Source: JANQUM01 sp047630355 (GTDB lineage Bacteria > Bacteroidota > Bacteroidia > Cytophagales > Spirosomataceae). From it: a stretch of DNA of 5,944 nucleotides. Positions within the stretch are counted from its first letter, which is position 1; every line of letters begins with the position of its first letter. A program made the translations under genes and the position numbers. The notes below the pieces were generated by a model, which was not told where the DNA came from, searched no databases, and worked only from the letters and a program-made list of their open reading frames with translations. Where the stretch lies: positions 1-5,944 of the forward strand of contig JBLHXN010000180.1 in assembly GCA_047630355.1 (NCBI GenBank). The letters run 5' to 3'. Below are positions 1 to 4,439 of this stretch, in pieces.

Positions 1-285
1 CCATACAAACCCTTCTTTAATTTCGCTTTTAAATTTATGAAGTGCCTCGGCATTATCGTACGCTGAAACACCAGTATCAATACGGTAATCCCATCCGTGT
101 AAACCACAGATAAGGTTATTCCCCTCAACGTGACCATCAGACATTAAGGCTCCCCGGTGTAAGCAACGCCCGTAAAGCACAGAAGCTTTATCGTCGTATC
201 GAATTACTACTAAATCCAACCCGTTAATTTCATGGTGACTGGGTTGCTTATCAATCAGTCCGTCAAAACGCATTATTTTCTTCAT
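1..285 (-). CDS. Rieske [2Fe-2S] domain protein, N-terminal part (runs off the left edge)
   Basis: This is the first 95 codons of a reading frame that starts at the ATG at 285-283 and is still open at position 1, so the gene is partial. The sequence shows a classical Rieske cluster-binding pattern. C41-L-H43 lies in CLHRGA, and C60-G-L-H63 lies in CGLHGWDY, where the two Cys and two His would ligate a [2Fe-2S] cluster. Residues 1-40 form the expected leading beta-strand region (GLDLVVIRYDDKASVLYGR). There is no signal peptide or membrane segment, so a cytoplasmic electron-transfer or oxygenase role is likely. From memory, similar N-termini occur in Bacteroidota proteins where the Rieske domain is fused to an FMN-binding glutamate-synthase-like domain, but that part lies outside the window. 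A second in-frame ATG (273-271) could also be the start. No Shine-Dalgarno sequence is seen. The Rieske domain is secure; the enzyme identity is not. Confidence 0.85.
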   Translation of the reverse strand, partial: MKKIMRFDGLIDKQPSHHEINGLDLVVIRYDDKASVLYGRCLHRGALMSDGHVEGNNLICGLHGWDYRIDTGVSAYDNAEALHKFKSEIKEGFVW

Positions 286-633
286 CAGCTTATATTAATT
301 TTATTTTTCAAATGGTATGCAACCGGGATTGTGGCTATGAACTGTGATCCGATGAAAATCGAACATCGTTTATAGCATCCTGTATGGTGCCGTAGAATCT
401 CTAAGGTATGCACTATAGCTTCTATGCAAAAGCACTTTGGCTAAAAATATTTTAAGCTTATCGAGAGATTATTTCTTGGTCTTGATATTCACAGCGTAGC
501 TGAAAGGTGTGGTTGACTACCGTCTGTTTTGAGGCCGGGCGTTGATTTTTCCTCTTTCTGCGTAGAAGCTGAGGGTGTAAACGGAGAAGCTACGGGATTG
601 TGATTAGCGGAGAATTATTGTGAGTAGTTTTAT
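286..633. other. Gene-free stretch with no recognisable content except one repeat copy
   Basis: I read all six frames here and found only very short open frames, for example about 15 codons on the plus strand from the ATG near 408 and about 21 codons on the minus strand just upstream of the Rieske gene. None resembles a known protein. No tRNA fold, CRISPR or convincing terminator is visible. The stretch includes one copy of a 31-bp direct repeat (580-610) and must carry the leader of the Rieske gene. It may be degraded coding DNA of an older gene. Confidence 0.6.
580..610. repeat. 31-bp direct repeat, copy 1
   Basis: This copy matches 1048-1078 at 28 of 31 positions in the same orientation, and the shared segment includes the 10-mer TGATTAGCGG. 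Similarity stops on both sides. It lies just downstream of the Fic-like remnant (minus-strand sense). The other copy lies just upstream of the AraC-like remnant, so the pair brackets the two gene stumps. It is noncoding and its function is unknown. Confidence 0.75.
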
Positions 634-774
634 TCATTTACAGAATAATTTGTTCCTGCCCCTTTTCCGTGTTTCGTTATCAATTCTTTTTCTATCAAAT
701 CGGTCTATTTTACTTATTGCCCGAAGTACTTCCCAACTCAAGCCTAAATTGAAGTCGTAAACCTTTTCTTTCAT
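634..774 (-). pseudogene. Fic-family protein remnant, N-terminal 46 codons
   Basis: The frame runs from the ATG at 774-772 to the TGA at 636-634 and encodes 46 residues. Residues 7-28 include DFNLGLSWEVLRAI followed by SKIDRFD. This resembles the N-terminus of a group of bacterial Fic-domain proteins, which read roughly '(L/I)SWE(I/V)L..IS.ID.F' before a Trp-containing helix. Fic proteins are usually more than 300 aa and transfer AMP or other groups to target proteins through an HPFxxGNGR motif. Neither that motif nor the inhibitory-helix motif is present. After residue 28 the sequence turns Arg/Lys-rich (RKRIDNETRKRGRNK) and stops, as expected for a frameshifted or truncated gene end. It follows the AraC-like remnant by 35 bp on the same strand. 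The identification is from memory of the family. The alternative is an unrelated small basic protein. Confidence 0.5.
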
Positions 775-786
775 GTCCGAAAATTA

Positions 787-794
787 CAAAAATA
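787..794 (-). promoter_or_regulatory. Possible Bacteroidota -7 promoter box (TATTTTTG)
   Basis: On the minus strand this octamer matches the Bacteroidota -7 consensus TAnnTTTG exactly. It ends 12 bp before the ATG of the Fic-like remnant. No well-spaced -33 TTTG box is seen upstream, and AT-rich DNA produces such octamers by chance, so this is weak. If real, it could be the surviving promoter of the former fic gene. Confidence 0.25.
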
Positions 795-809
795 AACTAT
801 TTGAGCCAA

Positions 810-1007
810 TTATTTTGATTTTTGAGCTGATTCCTCTTTGTTCGACTCGAAGAGTTTCCCTTCCAACAAATACGTAAAATAGGGGTTTTCGTGGTAATGC
901 CAATCTACCTTAGCGTGGGTGTATTCGGTATCTACTATTAGGCAGTTTTCAAGAACTAATTTCTCGTAATGTGTTCTGTGAAATTCTCCCTGAGTTAGTT
1001 TGTTCAT
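810..1007 (-). pseudogene. AraC-family transcriptional regulator remnant, N-terminal cupin part (65 codons)
   Basis: The frame starts at the ATG at 1007-1005 and ends at a TAA at 812-810. Residues 1-56 resemble the beginning of Bacteroidota AraC-family regulators whose N-terminal effector domain is a cupin. Cupin-typical residues are seen in VDWHYHE (H37, H39, E40) followed by NPYFTYLLEGKL. The rest of the cupin and the two helix-turn-helix motifs of the C-terminal DNA-binding domain are absent: homologues are about 270-300 aa, and this ends with a non-homologous tail (ESAQKSK). It should not be able to regulate transcription. Its first 66 bp are repeated in diverged form at 2174-2240 on the other side of the YhcG gene. 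The upstream gap to the YhcG stop is 103 bp and contains a 31-bp repeat copy. The family call is fairly confident, and its truncated state is clear from length alone. Confidence 0.7.
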
Positions 1008-1047
1008 GTTGTTTTTGGGAGTAGAATTGCCAAATTATGGATGTACC

Positions 1048-1078
1048 AACGAAGAAGCTACAGGACTGTGATTAGCGG
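1048..1078. repeat. 31-bp direct repeat, copy 2
   Basis: This is the second copy of the repeat at 580-610 (28 of 31 identical, same orientation). It sits between the stop of the YhcG gene and the ATG of the AraC-like remnant. The segment starts with AACGAAGAAGC and ends with TGATTAGCGG. The ends GCTA and TAGC are complementary, but I see no strong hairpin and no integron-type core site. Confidence 0.75.
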
Positions 1079-1110
1079 TTTTTCTTAGTTGATGTTAGCA
1101 GGATTTTTTT

Positions 1111-2094
1111 CTACACTTCGTCTGCTTCATTGTTAAAAAGCTCGTGCAATTTTTGTTGTAAAAGTTTTTTGTCGGGAAGTTGGGTTTTATATTCAGAAAC
1201 CATTGTTTGAGATAGGCTTCTGCTCAAGGCATATTCTACAACTTCGTTGTCTTTATCTTTGCATAGCAAAATTCCAATACTTGGGTTTTCATTAGATTTT
1301 TTCACATCTCGATCCAATGCCTCTAAATAAAAATTCAGTTGACCCAAGTGTTCTGGCTTGAATTTATCTGCTTTGAGTTCGAAAGCAATCAAGCATTGCA
1401 GTCCACGGTGATAGAAAAGTAAGTCAATATAAAAGTCACTATTTCCAACTTGTAGTTTGTATTCTTCATTAATAAACAGAAAGTCTTTGCCTAACTCAAG
1501 AATGAACTTCTTCATTTGTTTTACAAGTCCGCGTTGTAAATTACTTTCGCTATGTGGTATCGGTAAGTTTAAGAATTCAAACACATAACTGTCTTTAAAA
1601 GTGTTTGTTAAGTCGTGATTAGTTGCTTTCAACGCCGTTGAGAGTTTTGAATTACTTATCATTGTTCGTTCGAACAAACTTGCTGAAATTTGTCGGCCAA
1701 GTTCTCTGAAGCTGTAACTTTCTTGTTTGGTCATTTGTAAGTAAAACTCTCTTTCTTCAACAGTTTTACACCTTGAAAATATTGCCAAATTATGAGACCA
1801 ACTAATTTCTCTCAACGCTGTTGAGAGTTTTGGGAAGTCTTTATAGGCTTCATAGAACTGCTTCATTCTCCAAATATTCTTATCCGAGAATCCTTTTATT
1901 TCGGGTTCATTTTGTCGAATGTATTTTGCTAATTCAAGTACAACGGAGTCGCCCCATTCTGATTTTTGAAGCTTCTTGCTAATGTGTTCTCCAATGCTCC
2001 AATAAAGATTTATCAGTTCTGCATTTACGGCTCTAATAGCATTCGTCCGAGATTGCTTAATAAGTTGAATTATATCCGTAAATCTCTCGTCCAT
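1111..2094 (-). CDS. YhcG/DUF1016-family PDDEXK nuclease domain protein
   Basis: A complete 327-aa protein of the YhcG (DUF1016) family. The N-terminal domain (about residues 5-145) holds the typical LYWSIG (30-35), WGDSVV, NIWRMKQFYEAY (74-84) and ISWSHN (97-102) segments. The C-terminal domain (about 165-315) is a PDDEXK nuclease fold. Candidate catalytic residues are D220 and D224 in GNSDFYIDLL and E239-x-K241 in AFELKAD, followed by the conserved GQLNFYLEALDR. The family is widespread in accessory and defence-rich regions; its substrate is unproven, and nucleic-acid cleavage is inferred from the fold. Length and both ends fit the family, and the start at 2094 has an AT-rich leader without Shine-Dalgarno. 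Two near-identical palindromic segments encode KLSTAL twice (residues 89-94 and 150-155). Decayed AraC-gene fragments flank the gene on both sides, suggesting it sits in a rearranged region. It appears to be transcribed alone. Confidence 0.92.
   Translation of the reverse strand: MDERFTDIIQLIKQSRTNAIRAVNAELINLYWSIGEHISKKLQKSEWGDSVVLELAKYIRQNEPEIKGFSDKNIWRMKQFYEAYKDFPKLSTALREISWSHNLAIFSRCKTVEEREFYLQMTKQESYSFRELGRQISASLFERTMISNSKLSTALKATNHDLTNTFKDSYVFEFLNLPIPHSESNLQRGLVKQMKKFILELGKDFLFINEEYKLQVGNSDFYIDLLFYHRGLQCLIAFELKADKFKPEHLGQLNFYLEALDRDVKKSNENPSIGILLCKDKDNEVVEYALSRSLSQTMVSEYKTQLPDKKLLQQKLHELFNNEADEV
1626..1644. repeat. Intragenic palindromic repeat, copy A
   Basis: An 8-bp inverted repeat with a 3-base loop and one mismatch (CTTTCAAC-gcc-GTTGAGAG), inside the YhcG coding sequence. 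It encodes the second KLSTAL peptide (residues 150-155). It matches copy B at 1809-1827 with only two differences in the 19 bp. Confidence 0.75.
1809..1827. repeat. Intragenic palindromic repeat, copy B
   Basis: A perfect 8-bp inverted repeat with a 3-base loop (CTCTCAAC-gct-GTTGAGAG) inside the YhcG gene. It encodes the first KLSTAL peptide (residues 89-94), just before the conserved REISWSHN segment. It lies 183 bp from copy A, and the similarity continues for several more bases into GTTTTG. Confidence 0.8.
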
Positions 2095-2173
2095 ATTTTT
2101 GAGTAAGCTATAAATTGAATGAATTGAAATGATTTCTATCAGTTCGCCTCAGTTTCGTGCTATTACTGATAAT

Positions 2174-2240
2174 GCCGTTTTTAAGAACTAATTTCTCGTA
2201 ATGAGTTCCGCAAAATTCTCCTCGAGTTTAGTTTGTTCAT
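2174..2240 (-). pseudogene. Second AraC-family regulator 5' remnant
   Basis: These 67 bp match the first 66 bp of the AraC-like remnant at 942-1007 with about 58 identical positions and a single inserted base; the block 2183-2203 is identical to 951-971. The ATG at 2240-2238 begins MNKL as in the other copy. The extra base then shifts the frame, which reaches an in-frame TAA at codon 20, so the copy is dead. In the corrected frame the match fades after about residue 24 (LVLKNGIIS), before the cupin His residues. It lies 79 bp upstream of the YhcG start in minus-strand sense and 63 bp downstream of the toxin remnant. It is either a diverged paralogue stump or a duplicated fragment. Confidence 0.65.
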
Positions 2241-2295
2241 TTAATCTACGAAACGATTTTGTGAGAAACGGCTTGTACGTTTTGGTTTATACGAA

Positions 2296-2307
2296 CCTAA
2301 ATTTAGG
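2296..2307. repeat. 12-bp perfect palindrome over the toxin-remnant stop
   Basis: CCTAAATTTAGG is a perfect palindrome spanning the stop codon of the toxin remnant. It shares the core TAAATTTA with the larger palindrome at 2629-2646 in front of the antitoxin. It may be a secondary site or simply AT-rich chance. Confidence 0.3.
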
Positions 2308-2389
2308 CATTCAGAATAGCGTCTAAATCTTGCCTGCCAATTATTGCCATAATCTCAAGGGTATCATCGACGAGGCGGTAATTAGCCAT
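2303..2389 (-). pseudogene. ParE/RelE-type toxin remnant with most of the gene deleted (28 codons)
   Basis: The frame starts at the ATG at 2389-2387, which overlaps the last codons of the antitoxin (ATGGCTAA, 8-bp overlap), exactly where a ParE toxin gene would start behind parD. It ends at the TAA at 2305-2303. ParE toxins are about 90-100 aa. They typically begin 'M..Y.L' and end with a strand like 'YR...D.LEI..I..R.D....L'. Here residues 1-6 (MANYRL) give the toxin N-terminus and residues 4-27 (YRLVDDTLEIM...GRQDLDAIL) give the C-terminus, with roughly 70 codons of the middle missing. The frame is kept, so the deletion probably joined the two YRL-like sites. The helices that form the toxin body are absent, so toxicity is unlikely. 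The alternative is that this is a real micro-peptide. Confidence 0.7.
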
Positions 2390-2621
2390 TTAATAATGCT
2401 TTTGATTGGGCTAAAATCTCGTTCTTACTGTCGGTTGTGAAGCCGCTTTTTTCTGCCTTTTCAAGCTTTGCAGCTATCCAGTCAACTTGTCGTTGTTGGT
2501 TTCTTGCTTGTCTTACCAAGTCATTGACTAATTCACTTTTACTTGAATACTCTTTACTTTCTACCTGAGCTTTGAGCCATTCGTCGTTTGGCTGAGTGAG
2601 AGAAATGCTCTGTCGTGTCAT
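2382..2621 (-). CDS. parD: ParD-like ribbon-helix-helix antitoxin (orphaned)
   Basis: A complete 79-aa protein. Residues 3-42 have the form of a ribbon-helix-helix DNA-binding domain: a short beta-strand (RQSISLT), a helix (PNDEWLKAQVES) and the typical turn and helix SSKSELVNDLVRQAR. The C-terminal half (about 43-79) is a charged, probably flexible helix (DWIAAKLEKAEKSG and onward) that in ParD proteins wraps and neutralises the ParE toxin. Size, layout and the overlap with a ParE-like start support type II antitoxin ParD. It should bind DNA as a dimer and repress its own promoter, and a perfect 18-bp palindrome lies 8 bp upstream of the ATG. The partner toxin downstream is reduced to 28 codons, so the antitoxin is orphaned here. 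It might still repress its operon or neutralise a toxin encoded elsewhere. The start is fixed by the motif position. Confidence 0.88.
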   Translation of the reverse strand: MTRQSISLTQPNDEWLKAQVESKEYSSKSELVNDLVRQARNQQRQVDWIAAKLEKAEKSGFTTDSKNEILAQSKALLNG

Positions 2622-2628
2622 GGTTTTT

Positions 2629-2646
2629 TGGTGTAAATTTACACCA
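2629..2646. promoter_or_regulatory. 18-bp perfect palindrome, likely ParD operator
   Basis: TGGTGTAAATTTACACCA is a perfect inverted repeat centred between 2637 and 2638, starting 8 bp upstream of the antitoxin ATG. Ribbon-helix-helix antitoxins commonly bind short palindromes of this kind over their own promoters, and this one covers the putative -7 box. Its position and perfection make an autoregulatory operator the simplest reading. Confidence 0.65.
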
Positions 2647-2665
2647 GATCGTTCAGTTTGGCAAT
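2634..2665 (-). promoter_or_regulatory. Candidate parD promoter
   Basis: On the minus strand a -33-like ATTG (2665-2662) is followed after 20 bp by TAAATTTA (2641-2634), which matches 7 of 8 positions of the Bacteroidota -7 consensus TAnnTTTG. The spacing is right for this class, and the start point would fall only a few bases before the ATG. The -7 box lies in the centre of the operator palindrome, consistent with repression by occlusion. Confidence 0.4.
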
Positions 2666-2680
2666 AAGCGTTTTACCAAT

Positions 2681-3217
2681 TTATTTTATAGAGATAAAAC
2701 TTCCATCCAATCCCCTTTCGGGAATAAGCGAATAAGAACAATTACACCCTCGGTCATTAGTACAGTTTTTTGAACCCAGAAATTGTTTATCCAATACTTC
2801 AGCTATGTTATATTCTTTTTCGTTAAGTGAGTCACAAAATTCACAACACCTCCCTGAGATAACAACACATTTTAGGCTTAATCTACTTTCTAAACTTGAC
2901 ATTTGAATATACGCCTTTAACTGAAGTTGTAGTATTTCATTTGCCTTTGATTTTTCCATTCTTCTTCGGTAGTCAAGCATTTTCGCATAAATTATCCATT
3001 GCCCCTTGTATAAATCATATTCTGTTTTTGCTTGCTGTCCAGCTTTTAAGACCAGTTCTTGGAAAAGCGACCAAATAAAATCCCTCGTAGAAGAATCGTG
3101 ACCTTGATTTGGACACCTTTCAAATCTTCTATTTAGTTCTGAAATCGCAAAGCCATATGACTCAAAGGTGCCGCCGTAACCTTTAATGAATCTGTCGAAA
3201 ATTTTATTACTTGCCAT
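2681..3217 (-). CDS. Hypothetical protein with C-terminal cysteine cluster (178 aa)
   Basis: I do not recognise this protein. Residues 1-110 look helical and charged, with a possible amphipathic stretch around DYRRRMEKSKANEILQLQLK (82-101). There is no signal peptide or membrane segment, so it is probably cytoplasmic. The C-terminal part has a cysteine pattern: C124, C125-x2-C128 (GRCCEFCDSLN), then C152-x5-C158-x-C160 (NCTNDRGCNCSY). It looks like a split zinc-binding knuckle. A 'C..C..L(N)G/E..' then 'C....C.C' layout resembles the cysteine-containing tail of some phage minor-head (Mu gpF-like) proteins, but that likeness is weak. The gene lies 59 bp upstream of the antitoxin gene on the same strand, but the antitoxin has its own promoter and operator, so a functional link is not implied. 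The start at 3217 has an AT-rich leader (AAATAAATT). Confidence 0.75.
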   Translation of the reverse strand: MASNKIFDRFIKGYGGTFESYGFAISELNRRFERCPNQGHDSSTRDFIWSLFQELVLKAGQQAKTEYDLYKGQWIIYAKMLDYRRRMEKSKANEILQLQLKAYIQMSSLESRLSLKCVVISGRCCEFCDSLNEKEYNIAEVLDKQFLGSKNCTNDRGCNCSYSLIPERGLDGSFISIK

Positions 3218-3253
3218 AATTTATTTGAGGTTGCATACAATGTGTACATTATA

Positions 3254-3282
3254 CGTGTCAGGTGATAGTCAACATCGTGTCA
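3254..3282. promoter_or_regulatory. Direct repeat CGTGTCA x2 upstream of the hypothetical gene
   Basis: CGTGTCA occurs at 3254-3260 and again at 3276-3282. The copies are 22 bp apart start to start, about two helical turns, and lie 37-65 bp upstream of the start of the 178-aa gene. Regularly phased short repeats can be regulator sites. No regulator is identified and chance is possible. Confidence 0.25.
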
Positions 3283-3303
3283 TACCGCTACTTTCATCCA
3301 GTC

Positions 3304-4236
3304 TCATTTATCCTTTTTAATTTCCTGCATTTTAGAATCAGAGCTATATGGTACTTTGCCAGAAGGTACAACTTTACTCGTTGCTTCTAAATGAGTTTCT
3401 TGATCATCAAAAAATATGTGTGCCCCAAAAGCTTTTAAAACTTTATCTTTAGATAACCCACCTAAGAAATGTGCTTCATCTACATAGACGCCCCACTTCC
3501 TTAAAGTTTTAATTACTCTCATATGTGATGGTGCATTCCTTGCAGTAACAATAGAAAGTCTTAAAGGGGTTAGTTCGATTGTAGTTGGTAAATGTTCTTG
3601 AATTTTTGAGAGCTTAATTAATAATTTTGCAAAAGGGCCCTCTTTCAAAGGGTCGTCAACATGCTCAAATTCATGTTTGTGAAATGCATCCATACCTTCA
3701 GTCTTGTATCTGTATTCAGAATCCTCCGAAAAAAGTACAGCATCAGCGTCAAATGCAATTTTTACTCGGTTATCTTTAGGGTCGAATTCAGTAGGTGGTT
3801 CATAAATTGTTGCGGCAGCGGATGCCTTTGAATCAATAACAGCCTGAACATCGTTATCATCTTTAGATAAAAATAAGTCAACATCATAAGCTTCAATATA
3901 TGGAGCCAAAGGTTCTCCACCGGATAAAGCCACCCTTGTTATATCTAATTTATGATTTTCTATTGAATTAAGCATTCTAACACCTGTCTCTGGACTATTT
4001 CTCGACATTACAACAACCTCAACAATTCTTTTATCAGCTTGGTTATTTAGCTCAAGTAAACTCCTTACTAAAATGAATGCGGTTCCTGGATTTAATGGTT
4101 CATCTTCACGTTCCTGCTGATATTTTCTATACCCTTCTATTCCTTCTTTTTCAAAAATAGCATTTTCTTCTTCTAAATTGAAGAGTGCTCTTGAAGAAAC
4201 ACCTATAACTAATATGTCTGAAAAGTCTACTGGCAT
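3304..4236 (-). CDS. Cytosolic 5'-nucleotidase, HAD-like fold
   Basis: This protein resembles the bacterial and eukaryotic cytosolic 5'-nucleotidase family (Pfam 5-nucleotidase, cN-I-like), which removes the 5'-phosphate from nucleoside monophosphates in the cytoplasm. Numbering from the ATG at 4236, the N-terminal part has VIGVSSRALFNL (about 10-21) and the family segment VMSRNSPETG (76-85). The HAD motifs follow: FDADAVLF with D163 and D165 as likely nucleophile and acid/base, VTARNAP with T231, K263 or K265 in LSKDKVL, and FFDDQ with D277/D278. An upstream in-frame ATG at 4281 would add 15 residues (MCSNTAYRSQLKTNK) that look non-homologous. I prefer 4236 because relatives start close to this point. 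The C-terminal tail (from about 285) is Lys/Ser-rich and variable. It follows the P450 gene on the same strand after about 200 bp, so probably has its own promoter. Confidence 0.88.
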   Translation of the reverse strand: MPVDFSDILVIGVSSRALFNLEEENAIFEKEGIEGYRKYQQEREDEPLNPGTAFILVRSLLELNNQADKRIVEVVVMSRNSPETGVRMLNSIENHKLDITRVALSGGEPLAPYIEAYDVDLFLSKDDNDVQAVIDSKASAAATIYEPPTEFDPKDNRVKIAFDADAVLFSEDSEYRYKTEGMDAFHKHEFEHVDDPLKEGPFAKLLIKLSKIQEHLPTTIELTPLRLSIVTARNAPSHMRVIKTLRKWGVYVDEAHFLGGLSKDKVLKAFGAHIFFDDQETHLEATSKVVPSGKVPYSSDSKMQEIKKDK

Positions 4237-4377
4237 TTTGTTTGTTTTTAATTGGCTACGATAAGCAGTGTTACTGCACAAAACATGCAGAACCCGCCAT
4301 GTATTCCCACTAATCTAAGCGTTTTTTTTTATTACCATCAAATGACTTTCTTCTAACTAAATATGCTAAAGTGGTAT

Positions 4378-4397
4378 GACGGCCGCGGCCGACCGTC
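4378..4397 (-). terminator. GC-rich hairpin downstream of the P450 gene (terminator-like, no U-tract)
   Basis: In minus-strand RNA this 20-base segment can fold as an 8-bp stem (one G-U pair) with a 4-base GCCG loop. It contains the perfect palindrome CGGCCGCGGCCG (4380-4391). It starts 42 bp after the P450 stop. No run of U follows, so it is not a standard intrinsic terminator. It could still stabilise or end the P450 transcript. Its base composition contrasts sharply with the AT-rich flank. Confidence 0.35.
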
Positions 4398-4439
4398 TCG
4401 GATGGGGTCGAACTCCAGTTAGTATCTCTAACAACCCAA

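Noticed and set aside
400..470. Short plus-strand frame (about 15 codons) in the gene-free region
   Set aside because: Too short, with no ribosome-binding or family signal.
1048..1078. Integron attC-like site
   Set aside because: The short complementary ends GCTA/TAGC do not match the GTTRRRY/RYYYAAC core sites, and no integrase gene is present.
1662..1677. Inverted repeat TTGTTCG-TT-CGAACAA inside the YhcG gene
   Set aside because: It encodes the family-conserved LFERT segment, has no second copy in the window, and is probably coincidental.
2658..2679. Hairpin TTGGCAA / TTACCAA downstream of the 178-aa gene as a terminator
   Set aside because: The stem is only 7 bp with a G-U pair, AT-rich, and is not followed by a U-tract. 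The segment is better explained as part of the parD promoter region.
2896..3078. 60-codon plus-strand frame
   Set aside because: It lies wholly inside the 178-aa minus-strand gene, has no recognisable family features, and reads as an antisense shadow.
4237..4281. Longer start of the 5'-nucleotidase at 4281
   Set aside because: The extra 15 residues look unlike family N-termini, and the ATG at 4236 places the first conserved strand at the expected distance with a typical AT-rich leader.
4400..4415. tRNA-like T-arm (GGTCGAACTCC)
   Set aside because: The loop lacks TTC in the correct position, and no acceptor, D or anticodon arms can be folded around it.
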